From NCBI GenBank assembly GCA_029068025.1, contig JAIEDJ010000054.1, positions 1-5,913 of the forward strand: DNA of 5,913 bases. Reading direction: 5' to 3'. Numbering within the stretch: the first letter of the stretch is position 1; the number at the start of each line of letters is the position of its first letter. The notes beneath the pieces were generated by a model. That model saw only the letters and a program-made list of their open reading frames with translations, was not told where the DNA came from and ran no database searches. Source of the DNA: Oscillospiraceae bacterium (lineage in GTDB: Bacteria; Bacillota; Clostridia; Oscillospirales; Ruminococcaceae). Shown in pieces: positions 5,909 to 5,913 of the stretch. The translations under genes and the position numbers were made by a program.

Positions 5909-5913
5909 TTCTG

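Overview
The window looks like chromosomal DNA from a Gram-positive gut-type clostridium, most likely the Oscillospiraceae/Ruminococcaceae. This is inferred from the family variant of leucyl-tRNA synthetase (HVGHPRPYTAMD and SHGMILG signatures), the moderate GC content by eye, a near-perfect SigA-type promoter, and an intergenic palindromic repeat of a kind I remember as common in these genomes. No database search was possible, so the species is unknown.

Layout. Bases 1-189 (+) hold the last 62 codons of an unidentified gene. Its stop overlaps the start of a 317-residue DUF58 protein (186-1139, +) with two N-terminal membrane helices, so the two are probably translationally coupled parts of one operon. 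Bases 1140-1283 hold a very strong promoter and a leader of about 90 nt for leuS (1284-3788, +), a complete 834-residue leucyl-tRNA synthetase. Leucyl-tRNA synthetase genes in Firmicutes are often under T-box control, but I see no T-box here. The 173-bp gap 3789-3961 separates convergent genes and holds an interspersed-repeat-like palindromic element, a 12-bp direct repeat and a rho-independent terminator. Bases 3962-5908 (-) encode a membrane-bound sensor diguanylate cyclase: TM, extracytoplasmic sensor, TM, HAMP, PAS, GGDEF.

How the genes relate. The three blocks appear functionally unrelated: an envelope-associated DUF58 operon tail, a housekeeping tRNA synthetase with its own promoter, and a c-di-GMP signalling protein on the opposite strand. 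I see no defence system, CRISPR array, tRNA gene, insertion sequence or phage gene.

The most notable point is inside leuS. About 26 codons (2370-2447), absent from the usual form of this enzyme as I remember it, consist almost entirely of nested perfect inverted repeats. This looks like a small palindromic element inserted in frame into the region that joins the editing domain back to the catalytic core. A second, smaller departure from the family pattern lies at the KMSKS loop.
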